Source of the DNA: Pseudomonadota bacterium
GTDB lineage: Bacteria; Pseudomonadota; Alphaproteobacteria; Rickettsiales; UBA3002
Length of the DNA: 41,086 nt
Assembly (NCBI GenBank): GCA_040384265.1
Contig: JAZKJM010000002.1
Coordinates: 121,574 to 162,659 of the forward strand
Direction: 5' to 3'
Shown: in pieces, positions 8,324-16,161 of the stretch
How positions within the stretch are numbered: the first letter of the stretch is position 1
Layout: each line of letters opens with the position of its first letter
Made by a program: the position numbers and the translations under genes
Notes under the pieces: model-generated
Database searches by the model: none
What the model was told of the DNA's origin: nothing
Seen by the model: only the letters and a program-made list of their open reading frames with translations

Positions 8324-8869
8324 CTACAGCCCGGCTGCGGTTTCCATGGTGGCGGCTGGCGCGGCGGCACGCTCAGCATGGCTGCCCGCGACCCCATTCG
8401 CCTTGTCCGCCGCGATGCGCGCATCCACATCCACCTGCGACGCTGAGTTCATATAGGACTGCTGCGGCGCAAACCCGGCTGCCTGCGCGGCCATCGCCTG
8501 CCCCTCAAATTGCTGCTGAAGCGCGACACCCTTACGGTTCGACAACCAGCTGCCAGCAGCGACAGCCGCAGCGCCTACAGTCGCAATCGGGGCAAGTCGG
8601 GGGAATTTGGTGTAGAAACCAGCCGTCCCATTCAACGCCCATTTTACCGGCTTCATGGCCAAGGCAATCGGTTGCTCAACCACCCAGGCGCCCGCACGTG
8701 CCGATGCACGAAACGGCGCCGTCCATACGCTGGGGGCTTCCGCGACGATTGGGGCGACAGCGCTGCCATTCTTCCAATTCTTGGCAAAATTCGTGAAGGA
8801 GTCAAAGAACGCATTGCCCACACGTTGTGCGGCACCGATGATCTGTTGTCCTTCTCTGGCGATACCCAT
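8324..8869 (-). CDS. Alanine-rich protein with one membrane segment, unknown
   Basis: A 181-residue protein that I do not recognise. The N-terminal 90 residues are amphipathic and aromatic-rich without a signal peptide. A single hydrophobic Ala/Gly stretch at about residues 91-109 could span the membrane. The tail (QQQFEGQAMAAQAA...) is Ala/Gln-rich. It starts 21 bp after the stop of the gene at 8891 and so is most likely the second gene of that operon, under the direct-repeat promoter at 9474-9519. A strong terminator follows. It has no similarity I can name. Confidence 0.7.
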   Translation of the reverse strand: MGIAREGQQIIGAAQRVGNAFFDSFTNFAKNWKNGSAVAPIVAEAPSVWTAPFRASARAGAWVVEQPIALAMKPVKWALNGTAGFYTKFPRLAPIATVGAAAVAAGSWLSNRKGVALQQQFEGQAMAAQAAGFAPQQSYMNSASQVDVDARIAADKANGVAGSHAERAAAPAATMETAAGL

Positions 8870-8890
8870 GGTGCTTCCCCTGTATGCTAC

Positions 8891-9436
8891 TTATGCCCGT
8901 TGCAACTGCTGGCCATCGACCGTGCCCAGGTTCTGCAACGCATCCGCCTGAATGCGCGGCGAAGCTTGATTCATCGTCGAGCCCTGCGCCGGGAAGTTAT
9001 AGCGGCTATCGTTCGCCGCCTTCGCCATGACATTCGCCTGATAGGCGCCCATCTGGATATCCATCATCTTCGCCGCGCCACGCTCCTGCGAAACGCGCTC
9101 GGAAGCCTGTTGTGCGCCCTTGCCAGCACCGAAGGCAGCAGCAATCGTTCCGCTGAAAGCCCCCGCAAGCGCACCAACACCCGCACCAAGCACCGTGCCA
9201 ACCGCACCCAGGAATACCGTCATCCCGCCGGTGCTGCCACCTGCAAGACCAAGTGCCGTGACACCTGCGCCCAACCAGCCCGTACCAATCAGCAAGCCAA
9301 GCACTGCAAACCCGCCAACGCACCACAGCATCGTTTTTGCGCCGGATTTCAGCGCCCCACCAAATGCACCAGCAGCAACCGCACCGCCCGCACTCAGCGT
9401 GCTATGGTCAACTGGGTTTACATATTCGTTTTGCAT
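8891..9436 (-). CDS. Glycine-zipper membrane hairpin protein, unknown
   Basis: A 181-residue protein that I do not recognise. Residues about 16-104 are extremely rich in Gly and Ala, with two long hydrophobic stretches (about 35-65 and 70-103) showing GxxxG spacing typical of tightly packed membrane helices. The N terminus is short and polar. The C-terminal 75 residues are helical and polar (KGAQQASERVSQERG, then MMDIQMGAYQANVMAKAAND). There is no cleavable signal. AAGGGA lies eight bases before the ATG. It is first in a two-gene operon with the gene at 8324 and follows a direct-repeat promoter. It may be a membrane scaffold or pore-like protein, but nothing shows which. Confidence 0.75.
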   Translation of the reverse strand: MQNEYVNPVDHSTLSAGGAVAAGAFGGALKSGAKTMLWCVGGFAVLGLLIGTGWLGAGVTALGLAGGSTGGMTVFLGAVGTVLGAGVGALAGAFSGTIAAAFGAGKGAQQASERVSQERGAAKMMDIQMGAYQANVMAKAANDSRYNFPAQGSTMNQASPRIQADALQNLGTVDGQQLQRA

Positions 9437-9473
9437 AACCTAAATCCCTTATATGGGTATGAATCCAGTCTGC

Positions 9474-9519
9474 AGATTAACACAGCCCTTCAGCCCGGTG
9501 TGTGAAGCTTTTGTGACAA
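9474..9519 (-). promoter_or_regulatory. PhoB-like direct-repeat promoter (site B)
   Basis: On the minus strand TTGTCAC (9519-9513), AAAA, GCTTCAC (9508-9502), then 22 bp, then TAATCT (9479-9474). It drives the gene at 8891. The block from TTGTCAC through CACACACCGGGC is nearly the same as site A. Confidence 0.65.
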
Positions 9520-9539
9520 TCCATTTGCCCAGCAAATGC

Positions 9540-10061
9540 CTAGCTTTTAGCAAGGGGAGCGGGCGCTTTGGGTGGGGTTGCCGGCGCGGCCACTGCCACC
9601 GTATCCGTCTTGAGGTTCTGGGCAAGGACCCCAATCGCCACCGCGCTTGCCGCCGCGATCACCGCCCCGCCACCAAGCATGGTGCCCCAGCCTGCGGAAT
9701 CCGTGCCTTTGCTGGTTGCCGCGTCGATCATCCCGCCCATGCCGTCTTTCAGCGCGGCCAGCCCAAACCCTGCCACCGCCGTGGTTTTAAACACGCCGGG
9801 AAGGCCGTTTTCCTTCAGGTCCGCCGCCGCCTTTTGCACCAGCTTTTCGCCACCAATCGCATGCAGCACCGCCCGATATAAATCCGGCACCAGCAACGGC
9901 ACGGCACTGAACGCCGCCGTCAGCCACGCGCCCGTCCACACGCTGCCTGCCGCGCCCTTGGCCAACCCGCCGAGGCTGCCGACAATGCCACTCAAAAACC
10001 CGCCGCCGCCCTTGATCGCCGTGTCCGCCGCATCCACCACCTGTCTTGGATCAACTGCCAT
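9540..10061 (-). CDS. Glycine-rich multi-segment membrane protein, unknown
   Basis: A 173-residue protein that I do not recognise. Three hydrophobic stretches are visible: about residues 41-58 (containing AAFSAVPLLVPDLY), 88-106 and 126-148. The Gly-rich N terminus reads KGGGGFLSGIVGSLGGLAKGAAG, and the tail is Pro/Ala-rich (APATPPKAPAPLAKS). There is no signal peptide. Its ATG is coupled to the stop of the upstream gene (TGATG at 10061), so it is translated together with the protein at 10061-10636. Both are probably transcribed from the direct-repeat promoter at 10654-10699. Confidence 0.72.
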   Translation of the reverse strand: MAVDPRQVVDAADTAIKGGGGFLSGIVGSLGGLAKGAAGSVWTGAWLTAAFSAVPLLVPDLYRAVLHAIGGEKLVQKAAADLKENGLPGVFKTTAVAGFGLAALKDGMGGMIDAATSKGTDSAGWGTMLGGGAVIAAASAVAIGVLAQNLKTDTVAVAAPATPPKAPAPLAKS

Positions 10062-10636
10062 CAGAACCCCCTGCCCGCATTGTTATGCGAATGCGCCGTG
10101 CGATCCTGCCAATACGTATCGTGACGAATATCGTTCTCGCGCTGCAGGATCTGCTCCTGCACATAGTTGCTATGCAGCTGGTTTTCGCGATGATAGGCGC
10201 GGTAATCCACCGTCCGTTTCGGCGCGTTTTTCTGGAGCCGATCACGCTCGATCAGGTCATCCGCATATTTCTCGCCGCGCCGCTGGCGGTTCACTTCCTT
10301 CATGCCGCCGCTCACCAGCCCCGTCACGCCGCCAATCACCGCACCTGCCAGGAACCCAACCGCCGCGCAGACCGCAAACGCCGCCAGCCCCGGCGGTGTC
10401 GCGATTGCCGCAATAATGCCAAGGCCCGCACCGCCCCACAAGCCGCGCCGCCCCCATGTCGCCAGCCCGTTAAGCCCATGCGAAACAGTGCCGCCAATGA
10501 ATTTGCTGATATACCGCGCCGGGCGCAGCGGGTCACGCCCCGCCTTGATTTCGGAAAGCGATTTATTCGCTTCCTCGGCCGCGCTTGCGGGCGGCGGCGA
10601 TGGGGGCGGTTTTGCAGATGTGACGGGTGTGGCCAT
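10061..10636 (-). CDS. Glycine-zipper membrane hairpin protein with charged tail, unknown
   Basis: A 191-residue protein that I do not recognise. It has a Pro-rich N terminus (residues 9-18), a basic amphipathic region, then a long Gly/Ala-rich hydrophobic hairpin at about residues 66-109 (GLGIIAAIATPPGLAAF, AGAVIGGVTGLVSGG). About 80 charged residues follow with many Arg, Asp, Gln, His and Tyr (RAYHRENQLHSNYVQEQIL), probably helical. The design resembles the protein at 360: short head, hairpin, then a His/Gln-rich polar tail. It leads the operon with the gene at 9540 (TGATG coupling) under direct-repeat promoter C. Confidence 0.75.
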   Translation of the reverse strand: MATPVTSAKPPPSPPPASAAEEANKSLSEIKAGRDPLRPARYISKFIGGTVSHGLNGLATWGRRGLWGGAGLGIIAAIATPPGLAAFAVCAAVGFLAGAVIGGVTGLVSGGMKEVNRQRRGEKYADDLIERDRLQKNAPKRTVDYRAYHRENQLHSNYVQEQILQRENDIRHDTYWQDRTAHSHNNAGRGF

Positions 10637-10653
10637 AGTTTTTCCTACCCTGC

Positions 10654-10699
10654 ACTATAGCCCAAAGCGCCCCCGCGCTTCGTGAAGCTTTTGTGACAA
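10654..10699 (-). promoter_or_regulatory. PhoB-like direct-repeat promoter (site C)
   Basis: On the minus strand TTGTCAC (10699-10693), AAAA, GCTTCAC (10688-10682), 22 bp, then TATAGT (10659-10654). The 18-bp repeat block is identical to site B. It lies upstream of the gene pair 10061/9540. Confidence 0.7.
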
Positions 10700-10720
10700 T
10701 TCCAAGAAAAACGTGAGTGC

Positions 10721-10990
10721 CTAGGAGAGCCCCATCTCGGACAGCTGCTTATCGCAGCGCCGCACGACCAGCGTGCACAGCCCAACAATCATCGCCACCA
10801 CCAGCGCCGGATAGCCAACCATAATCAGCGCCCCGGGCTCAGGCATTCCCGTGCTGGAGCGCAGGCACAGCATCATCAGCCAGGTCAGCAACCCAACCAG
10901 CGCATAGCCCGCAAACAGCTGAAAAAATTTGAAAATCTTGCGTTGGAACTGCAAGGTTCCAACGGTCATTTCCATGAGTGCGTTATGCAT
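10721..10990 (-). CDS. Small two-helix membrane protein, unknown
   Basis: An 89-residue protein that I do not recognise. A short polar N terminus with several Met codons precedes two membrane segments, about residues 24-44 (FAGYALVGLLTWLMML) and 56-76 (IMVGYPALVVAMIVGLC). The C terminus is short and charged with a Cys pair region (CTLVVRRCDK). The first Met (10990) has AGGAC six bases upstream; Met at 10975 is an alternative. It continues the minus-strand cluster of small membrane proteins but lacks the direct-repeat element in its own upstream region, so its control may differ. Confidence 0.65.
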   Translation of the reverse strand: MHNALMEMTVGTLQFQRKIFKFFQLFAGYALVGLLTWLMMLCLRSSTGMPEPGALIMVGYPALVVAMIVGLCTLVVRRCDKQLSEMGLS

Positions 10991-11059
10991 GTGGTGTCCT
11001 GTAAACGGCGAGGGATAATGCCTATCTGTAACAAATTCGTAGAAGAAATACTAGTAAAC

Positions 11060-11776
11060 TTAACTCCTCAGCGCCTTCACCACGCCACGCCAGGTAGCGA
11101 TTTCCTGCTCGCTTAAGCCCGCGCGCACCAGCGTCGTGCGAATATTGCGCCACATCACATCCTTTTTCTCCGGCACCCGCCAGAAATTCACGTCATCGAG
11201 CGATGCCTCCAGCTGGCCCAGCAAGCCAAGGAGATGGTCGCGAGTAGCAGGAGGAACCTCCGCGGCATTTTGCGTGCTGACATCCGTGGCGACACCCTGA
11301 AACCACTCATAACAGCACACCACCACCGCCTGCGCCACGTTCAGCGAGCTATATTCCGGCGCGACCGGAATCGTCACCACCGCATCAGCCAGTGCAATGT
11401 CTTCATTCTCAAGCCCGGTGCGCTCCGGCCCAAACATCACCGCGCAGCGCTGCCCGGCGGCGGCGCGTGCGCGCAGCTGCACCATCGCCTCGCGCATTTC
11501 CAGCACCGGCAGGCTCATGCTGCGCTCGCGCGCCGTTGTCGCCAGCACAAATTGGCGGTCTGCAACCGAGGCATGCGTATCTTCATAGATGGAAGCATCG
11601 TCGATAATCGGCAGCGCCTTGCCCGCCATGTCGCTCGCCTTCACATTCGGCCAACCATCACGCGGCGCCACCAGCCGCAAATCGCGCAGCCCAAAATTCG
11701 CCATGGCGCGCGCCGCCGCGCCAATATTCTCGCCCATTTGCGGGCGGATGAGGATGATGGAGGGGCTACCATTCAT
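11060..11776 (-). CDS. trmJ: tRNA (cytidine/uridine-2'-O-)-methyltransferase TrmJ
   Basis: A 238-residue SPOUT-class methyltransferase. The three family motifs are present: PQMGENIGAAARAMANFG near residue 12, CAVMFGPERTGLENEDI near 110, and PEYSSLNVAQAVVV near 140. TrmJ methylates the 2'-OH of position 32 in the anticodon loop of several tRNAs. The C-terminal extension with FWRVPEKKDVMWRNIRTTLVRAGLSEQEI matches TrmJ rather than other TrmH relatives. It is an isolated gene, divergent from the small gene at 11878. Confidence 0.93.
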   Translation of the reverse strand: MNGSPSIILIRPQMGENIGAAARAMANFGLRDLRLVAPRDGWPNVKASDMAGKALPIIDDASIYEDTHASVADRQFVLATTARERSMSLPVLEMREAMVQLRARAAAGQRCAVMFGPERTGLENEDIALADAVVTIPVAPEYSSLNVAQAVVVCCYEWFQGVATDVSTQNAAEVPPATRDHLLGLLGQLEASLDDVNFWRVPEKKDVMWRNIRTTLVRAGLSEQEIATWRGVVKALRS

Positions 11777-11877
11777 ATTTTGTTATCTTTTTAATAAAAA
11801 ATTCATCTTTGGTTGCTAACCTAGGCTCATATATGCCTGTTCTGGCCTACCTGTATCAACAATCAATGGAGAAAAAA

Positions 11878-12126
11878 ATGACAAAAGAGCTAGATTCCAA
11901 TCCTGAGCCGTCCGCAAACCGCCCGAGCCCACTTGCAGAAGCTTCTGCTAAGTCTGGCATTCCTCAAGATGTACTAGCGCAAGCGTCTTTAATTGGGCAG
12001 CCTTTACGAGGCATCCCCGCAGGCAACGATGGACAACTCGGTGAGCTTCCTACGCAGCAGATTACAAACCAAGACCTCAACAACCCAACGCTTTATGGTA
12101 AAGGCGGCGGCGGAAGAGATCGCTAG
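11878..12126 (+). CDS. Small hydrophilic protein, unknown
   Basis: An 82-residue protein that I do not recognise. It is polar, Pro/Asn/Gln-rich and probably largely disordered, with a Gly-rich C terminus (GKGGGGRDR). The start at 11878 is chosen because GGAG lies six bases upstream; the longer frame from 11809 has no ribosome site. It is somewhat more AT-rich than its neighbours. It ends six bases before the convergent cimA stop. It may be a real small gene, as the ribosome site and frame are clean, but no homology is evident. Confidence 0.55.
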   Translation: MTKELDSNPEPSANRPSPLAEASAKSGIPQDVLAQASLIGQPLRGIPAGNDGQLGELPTQQITNQDLNNPTLYGKGGGGRDR

Positions 12127-12132
12127 TCTAGC

Positions 12133-13725
12133 CTAGCTCGCCTTCGCCTTGCGCTTCATCAAGTGATACGAAATCGCATCATAAAGCGCGTTATACGACG
12201 CATCGATCACGTTGTGGCTGACCCCAATCGTCGCCCAGCTTTTGCCGGTGTCGTCGCGGCTTTCGATCATCACCCGCGTCAGCGCGGCGGTGGCTTCGGC
12301 GGGGGTGAGGATCCGCACTTTATAATCGGCCAGATGCATCGATTTCAGCGCCGGATATTTCACGATCAGCGCCTTGCGCAGCGCCGCATCCAGCGCGTTG
12401 ACCGGGCCGTTGCCCTCGGCCACCGTCATTTTCAATTTGCCCATCACGGTCAGCTTCACCGTCGCTTCCGAAAGCGTCACCAGCTTGCCTTTGGCGTTCA
12501 TCCGCCGCTCATCCAGCACGCGGAAACTATGCAGCTCGAAAAACGCCGGCACGCTGCCCAGCATCTGCCGCGCCATCAGCTCGAAACTCGCTTCGGCATC
12601 CTCATACGCATAACCCAGCGCCTCGCGGTCCTTCACCGCTTTCACCAGCTCGCCCACGCGCGCATCGTCACCCGGCACGTCGATGCCCATTTCGGCCAGC
12701 CGGTTGAGGATATTCGCCCGCCCGGCTTTGTCCGATACCAGAATCATCCGCGCATTGCCGACCAGCGCCGGATCCACATGCTCGTAGGATTTCGTGTCCT
12801 TATTCATCGCGCTCACATGCAGCCCGCCCTTATGCGCAAAGGCGCTTGCACCCACATACGGCGCATGGCGGTTCGGCGCGCGGTTCAGCCGCTCATCCAC
12901 AAACCGCGAGAGATGGCCAATGCGCGCCAGCTGCTTGCTGCTGACGCCGGTTGTATAGCCCATTTTCAGCATCAGCGTCGGGATGATCGAAATCAAATTC
13001 GCATTGCCGCAGCGCTCGCCGATGCCGTTGATCGTGCCTTGCACCTGCCGCACCCCCGCCTCCACCGCCGCCAGTGAATTAGCCACCGCCTGCTCGGTAT
13101 CGTTATGGCAATGCACACCCAGATTTGCCTTCGGCAACGCCTTCTTCACCGCGCTGACGATTTTAAATACATCGCTGGGCAACGAGCCGCCATTGGTGTC
13201 GCACAGCACCAGCCAGCGCGCACCACCGGCCACCGCCGCGCGCAGCACATCCAGCGCATAGTCGGGGTTGGCCTTATAACCATCGAAGAAATGTTCGGCA
13301 TCGAACACCGCCTCGCGCTTTTTGCTGACGACATGCGCGAAGGATTCTTCGATCATTTTCAGGTTTTCTTTTTTGCTGACCTTCAGCGCCGTTTCCACCT
13401 GCCAGTCCCACGCTTTGCCCACGAGGCAAATGCTCGGCGTCTTCGCGTTCAGCAGGTCTTGCAGGCCGGGGTCATTGCTCGCCGAACGGCCGGCGCGGCG
13501 GGTCATGCCAAAGGCAGTGATGCTGGCTTTTTTGGCGGTCGGCATGGCGGCGAAAAACCCATCATCCGTCGGGTTCGCACCCGGCCAGCCGCCTTCGATG
13601 TAATCGATCCCAAACGCATCCAGCTCCGCTGCGATGGCGAGTTTATCCGCCACCGTGAAATCAATCCCGCGTGCCTGCGCCCCGTCGCGCAGCGTTGAAT
13701 CATAAAGGTAAATCCGTTCGCTCAT
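12133..13725 (-). CDS. cimA: (R)-citramalate synthase
   Basis: A 530-residue protein of the isopropylmalate/homocitrate synthase family. It begins IYLYDSTLRDGAQARGIDFTVADK, the catalytic TIM-barrel start, and has the metal-binding GVHCHNDTEQAVANSLAAVEAG. A C-terminal LeuA-type allosteric domain follows. Length and the LRDGAQA-IDF variant fit the CimA group, which condenses pyruvate and acetyl-CoA to citramalate for threonine-independent isoleucine synthesis, rather than LeuA. It is monocistronic here. Assignment to CimA over other family members is fairly secure but rests on sequence pattern alone. Confidence 0.88.
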   Translation of the reverse strand: MSERIYLYDSTLRDGAQARGIDFTVADKLAIAAELDAFGIDYIEGGWPGANPTDDGFFAAMPTAKKASITAFGMTRRAGRSASNDPGLQDLLNAKTPSICLVGKAWDWQVETALKVSKKENLKMIEESFAHVVSKKREAVFDAEHFFDGYKANPDYALDVLRAAVAGGARWLVLCDTNGGSLPSDVFKIVSAVKKALPKANLGVHCHNDTEQAVANSLAAVEAGVRQVQGTINGIGERCGNANLISIIPTLMLKMGYTTGVSSKQLARIGHLSRFVDERLNRAPNRHAPYVGASAFAHKGGLHVSAMNKDTKSYEHVDPALVGNARMILVSDKAGRANILNRLAEMGIDVPGDDARVGELVKAVKDREALGYAYEDAEASFELMARQMLGSVPAFFELHSFRVLDERRMNAKGKLVTLSEATVKLTVMGKLKMTVAEGNGPVNALDAALRKALIVKYPALKSMHLADYKVRILTPAEATAALTRVMIESRDDTGKSWATIGVSHNVIDASYNALYDAISYHLMKRKAKAS

Positions 13726-13762
13726 CGCGCGCTTATACTAGGATTTTCGCGCCACAGCAAGC

Positions 13763-14215
13763 CTAGCGATGCGGATTACGCCGGTGAAACAGGTATTTCT
13801 CCGTCACCAGATAGGTGAAGGTCACCGTCCACCCAATCAGCAGCAGGCCCAAAATCGCCTCCACCCCAATCAGCAGCTGCAACCCGCCGGTTGGGTAAAT
13901 ATCGCCCAGCCCCAGCGAGGAATAGGTAACGCCCGAAAAATACACATACGACAAAAAGCCATTCTCCGCATCCGCACCCTTCAGCGTGCCGAAATGCAGG
14001 AATTTATCGAGCACATAATAGATGCTGCCAAACAGCCAGACCGCCACCGTATGTGCAAAAAATGTCGCAAATACCGTCAGCAGAATTTGTGCACGCGGGC
14101 GGCCCTCAAGCCGTGGCAGGTTCACCCACACATGGGCCAGCACCTCATAAAAGATCGCCACGCAGATCAGGATCAGCACGATCCCGATACCCGACGCGAT
14201 GAGGAACGAAACCAT
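13763..14215 (-). CDS. Ion channel-like membrane protein
   Basis: A 150-residue protein with an N-terminal membrane helix (about 2-22), a second hydrophobic segment (43-68), a pore-loop region and a final helix (113-136). The loop reads GVTYSSLGLGDIYPTG, matching the pore helix and selectivity filter of potassium-type channels (canonical TVGYGD), here with LGLGD. The start at 14215 is chosen because AAGGGG overlapping the cysS stop precedes it; the longer frame runs into cysS. It lies 10 bp after cysS and is probably co-transcribed. The Tyr-to-Leu change in the filter is known in some prokaryotic two-helix ion-channel proteins, so ion preference is uncertain. Confidence 0.8.
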   Translation of the reverse strand: MVSFLIASGIGIVLILICVAIFYEVLAHVWVNLPRLEGRPRAQILLTVFATFFAHTVAVWLFGSIYYVLDKFLHFGTLKGADAENGFLSYVYFSGVTYSSLGLGDIYPTGGLQLLIGVEAILGLLLIGWTVTFTYLVTEKYLFHRRNPHR

Positions 14216-14225
14216 CCGCCGCCCC

Positions 14226-15545
14226 TTACGCCCGCCGCCAGCTGGTGCCCTGCGCGCCATCCTCAAGCAGGATCCCACGCTCTTTCAGCGTCGCACGAAT
14301 CGCATCGGCCGCCGCGAAATCACGCGCTTTTTTTGCCGCATCGCGCGCCGCAATCTGCACCTCGATCCACAGCGTGTCGTCGCCCTCGCCCTGGAACCAG
14401 CTCTCAGCCGTTTGCAGGCCAAACCCAAGGAAATGCGCGCTCGCTACCAGCGCATCGCCTTCCAGCGTCTGCAGCACCGCCAGCGCCTTCGGCGTATTGA
14501 GATTGTCGCGCAGCGCGTCCAGCACTTCGGCATTGATCGCCGCCGCACCCGCCGCCACCGGCAACTGGCGATACAACCGATCCAGCACCTTGCGCGAATC
14601 GGCCAGCAGTTTATCGCCCCAATCGAGCGGCTCGTTATAGCGCGTGCTGAGCAGCGCGAAGCGGATCACCTCGCCCTTCACCCCGCGCGCCAACAGGTCA
14701 TGCACGGTGATAAAATTGCCCAGTGATTTACTCATCTTCTCGCCATGCACGGTGAGAAACCCATTATGCACCCACAGCTTCGCATACTGGCTGCCCGTGT
14801 GGCCGCAGGTGGATTGCGCAATTTCATTTTCATGGTGCGGGAACATCAAATCCGCGCCGCCACCATGAATGTCAAAATCCGCACCCAGATGCGTATGCGA
14901 CATCGCCGAACATTCGATATGCCAGCCCGGCCGGCCCACACCCCAGGGCGAATCGAACTTGCTACTCGCATCGTCCTTTTCGCTCGCCGGTTTCCACAAC
15001 ACAAAATCACCCGGATATTCCTTATACGGCGCCACTTCCACCCGCGCACCGGCGATCATATCCTTCACCGTGCGGCGGCTGAGGCAACCGTAATTGGGGT
15101 CCTTCTGCACCCGAAACAGCACATGCCCTTGCGCCGCATACGCAAAACCACCCGCGATCAACCGCTCAATAAGCGCGATCATCTGTGCAATATGCTCGGT
15201 TGCTTTGGGCTCCACTGTCGGCGGCAGGCAGTTCAGCGCCCCCATGTCATGATGGAACTGGCCAATCACCTCCTGCGTCAGCGCCTGAATGGTGATGCCA
15301 CGCTCCACCGCCGCTACGTTGATTTTATCGTCCACATCCGTGATATTGCGCACATACGTCACCTTCGGGTAATCGCGTGCCAGCAAGCGGTAGAGCACAT
15401 CATACACCACCACCGAGCGCGCATTGCCGATATGCGGCCGCGCATACACGGTCGGCCCGCAGACATACATTTTCACATGCGCCGGATCGATGGGCGAAAA
15501 ATCCTCGATCTGCCGCGACAGGGTATTGGAAAGACGTGTTTTCAT
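14226..15545 (-). CDS. cysS: Cysteinyl-tRNA synthetase
   Basis: A 439-residue class I synthetase that charges tRNA-Cys. HIGN is at residues 38-41 and KMSKS at 270-274. Likely zinc ligands are Cys29, Cys212, His237 and Glu241 in the expected places (YVCGPTVY; HIECSAM; PHHENE). It is slightly shorter than the common 460 residues, with the reduction in the C-terminal tRNA-binding part. It is followed by the ion channel gene. The divergent gene at 15644 has a PhoB-box-like site in the shared gap, starting 24 bp from the cysS ATG. Confidence 0.97.
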   Translation of the reverse strand: MKTRLSNTLSRQIEDFSPIDPAHVKMYVCGPTVYARPHIGNARSVVVYDVLYRLLARDYPKVTYVRNITDVDDKINVAAVERGITIQALTQEVIGQFHHDMGALNCLPPTVEPKATEHIAQMIALIERLIAGGFAYAAQGHVLFRVQKDPNYGCLSRRTVKDMIAGARVEVAPYKEYPGDFVLWKPASEKDDASSKFDSPWGVGRPGWHIECSAMSHTHLGADFDIHGGGADLMFPHHENEIAQSTCGHTGSQYAKLWVHNGFLTVHGEKMSKSLGNFITVHDLLARGVKGEVIRFALLSTRYNEPLDWGDKLLADSRKVLDRLYRQLPVAAGAAAINAEVLDALRDNLNTPKALAVLQTLEGDALVASAHFLGFGLQTAESWFQGEGDDTLWIEVQIAARDAAKKARDFAAADAIRATLKERGILLEDGAQGTSWRRA

Positions 15546-15569
15546 GATGCCCTTATAGAGGAGTTGAAA

Positions 15570-15616
15570 CTGTCATCAAACTGTCATTTGAAGCAGCCCA
15601 CACATTCCTCTAGCAT
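15570..15616 (+). promoter_or_regulatory. PhoB box promoter (site D)
   Basis: CTGTCAT (15570-15576), CAAA, CTGTCAT (15581-15587) is a textbook PhoB box with two identical heptamers. TAGCAT (15611-15616) follows after 23 bp as the -10. It precedes the gene at 15644, which has AAGGAA seven bases before its ATG. Confidence 0.75.
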
Positions 15617-15643
15617 TATTAACAATCATTAAGGAATGCCGAC

Positions 15644-16159
15644 ATGACAGAGAATCCCATCCGCGCCATCCGTGCCGCCCATGAAGCGCGGCTCGCAGCG
15701 AATAAGGCCGCGCGCGAGGGTGATGGCCGGGAAGGCCCGCAATACCAGGCGTTGAAAAAACATTTCCCCCATATCCGCCATGATCCAGCATTCCTGAAAG
15801 CGCTGCTACCGCTGCTGACCGACATCGAAAACGAAAATCCGATGTGGAAATGCAGGACAACATGGGAAGCAGGCTACACCAAAGACGAAGCCAACGCTAA
15901 TGCCGCCGCAGCACAGCTGGCAGAACGCCTGCACGCCTATACCACCTTGCATAAAGAGACGGTGCCTGCGGACTACAACGCCGCACTGGCACTGCTGTCC
16001 AGCCACCTGAAGATGGCGAAAAAAGCCAACGCCGACTACAAGGGGCTTGCTGTAAACGTCCTAAAGAGACCATCCGAGTGGCAGAAGGATCCGGATTGCT
16101 GGACAAAATGCGTCACGGCACTCCGGGAAAAAGAGGCATCCTCCCTCACACCGGGCTAA
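15644..16159 (+). CDS. Helical cytoplasmic protein, unknown, under a PhoB-like box
   Basis: A 171-residue soluble, Ala/Lys/Glu-rich protein that I do not recognise. It appears all-helical: RAIRAAHEARLAANKAARE at the N terminus, HDPAFLKALLPLLTDIEN in the middle, and two later Cys in DCWTKCVTAL. There is no signal peptide or membrane segment. It is the only soluble member of the set preceded by the direct-repeat promoter element. It ends 2 bp before the convergent gltX stop. If site D is a true PhoB box, it should respond to phosphate limitation. Confidence 0.72.
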   Translation: MTENPIRAIRAAHEARLAANKAAREGDGREGPQYQALKKHFPHIRHDPAFLKALLPLLTDIENENPMWKCRTTWEAGYTKDEANANAAAAQLAERLHAYTTLHKETVPADYNAALALLSSHLKMAKKANADYKGLAVNVLKRPSEWQKDPDCWTKCVTALREKEASSLTPG

Positions 16160-16161
16160 GG

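Noticed and set aside
8510-9505. Plus-strand frame of 331 codons across the glycine-rich genes
   Set aside because: The minus-strand frames have promoters, ribosome sites and coupled junctions; this frame runs through two genes, a promoter and a gap.
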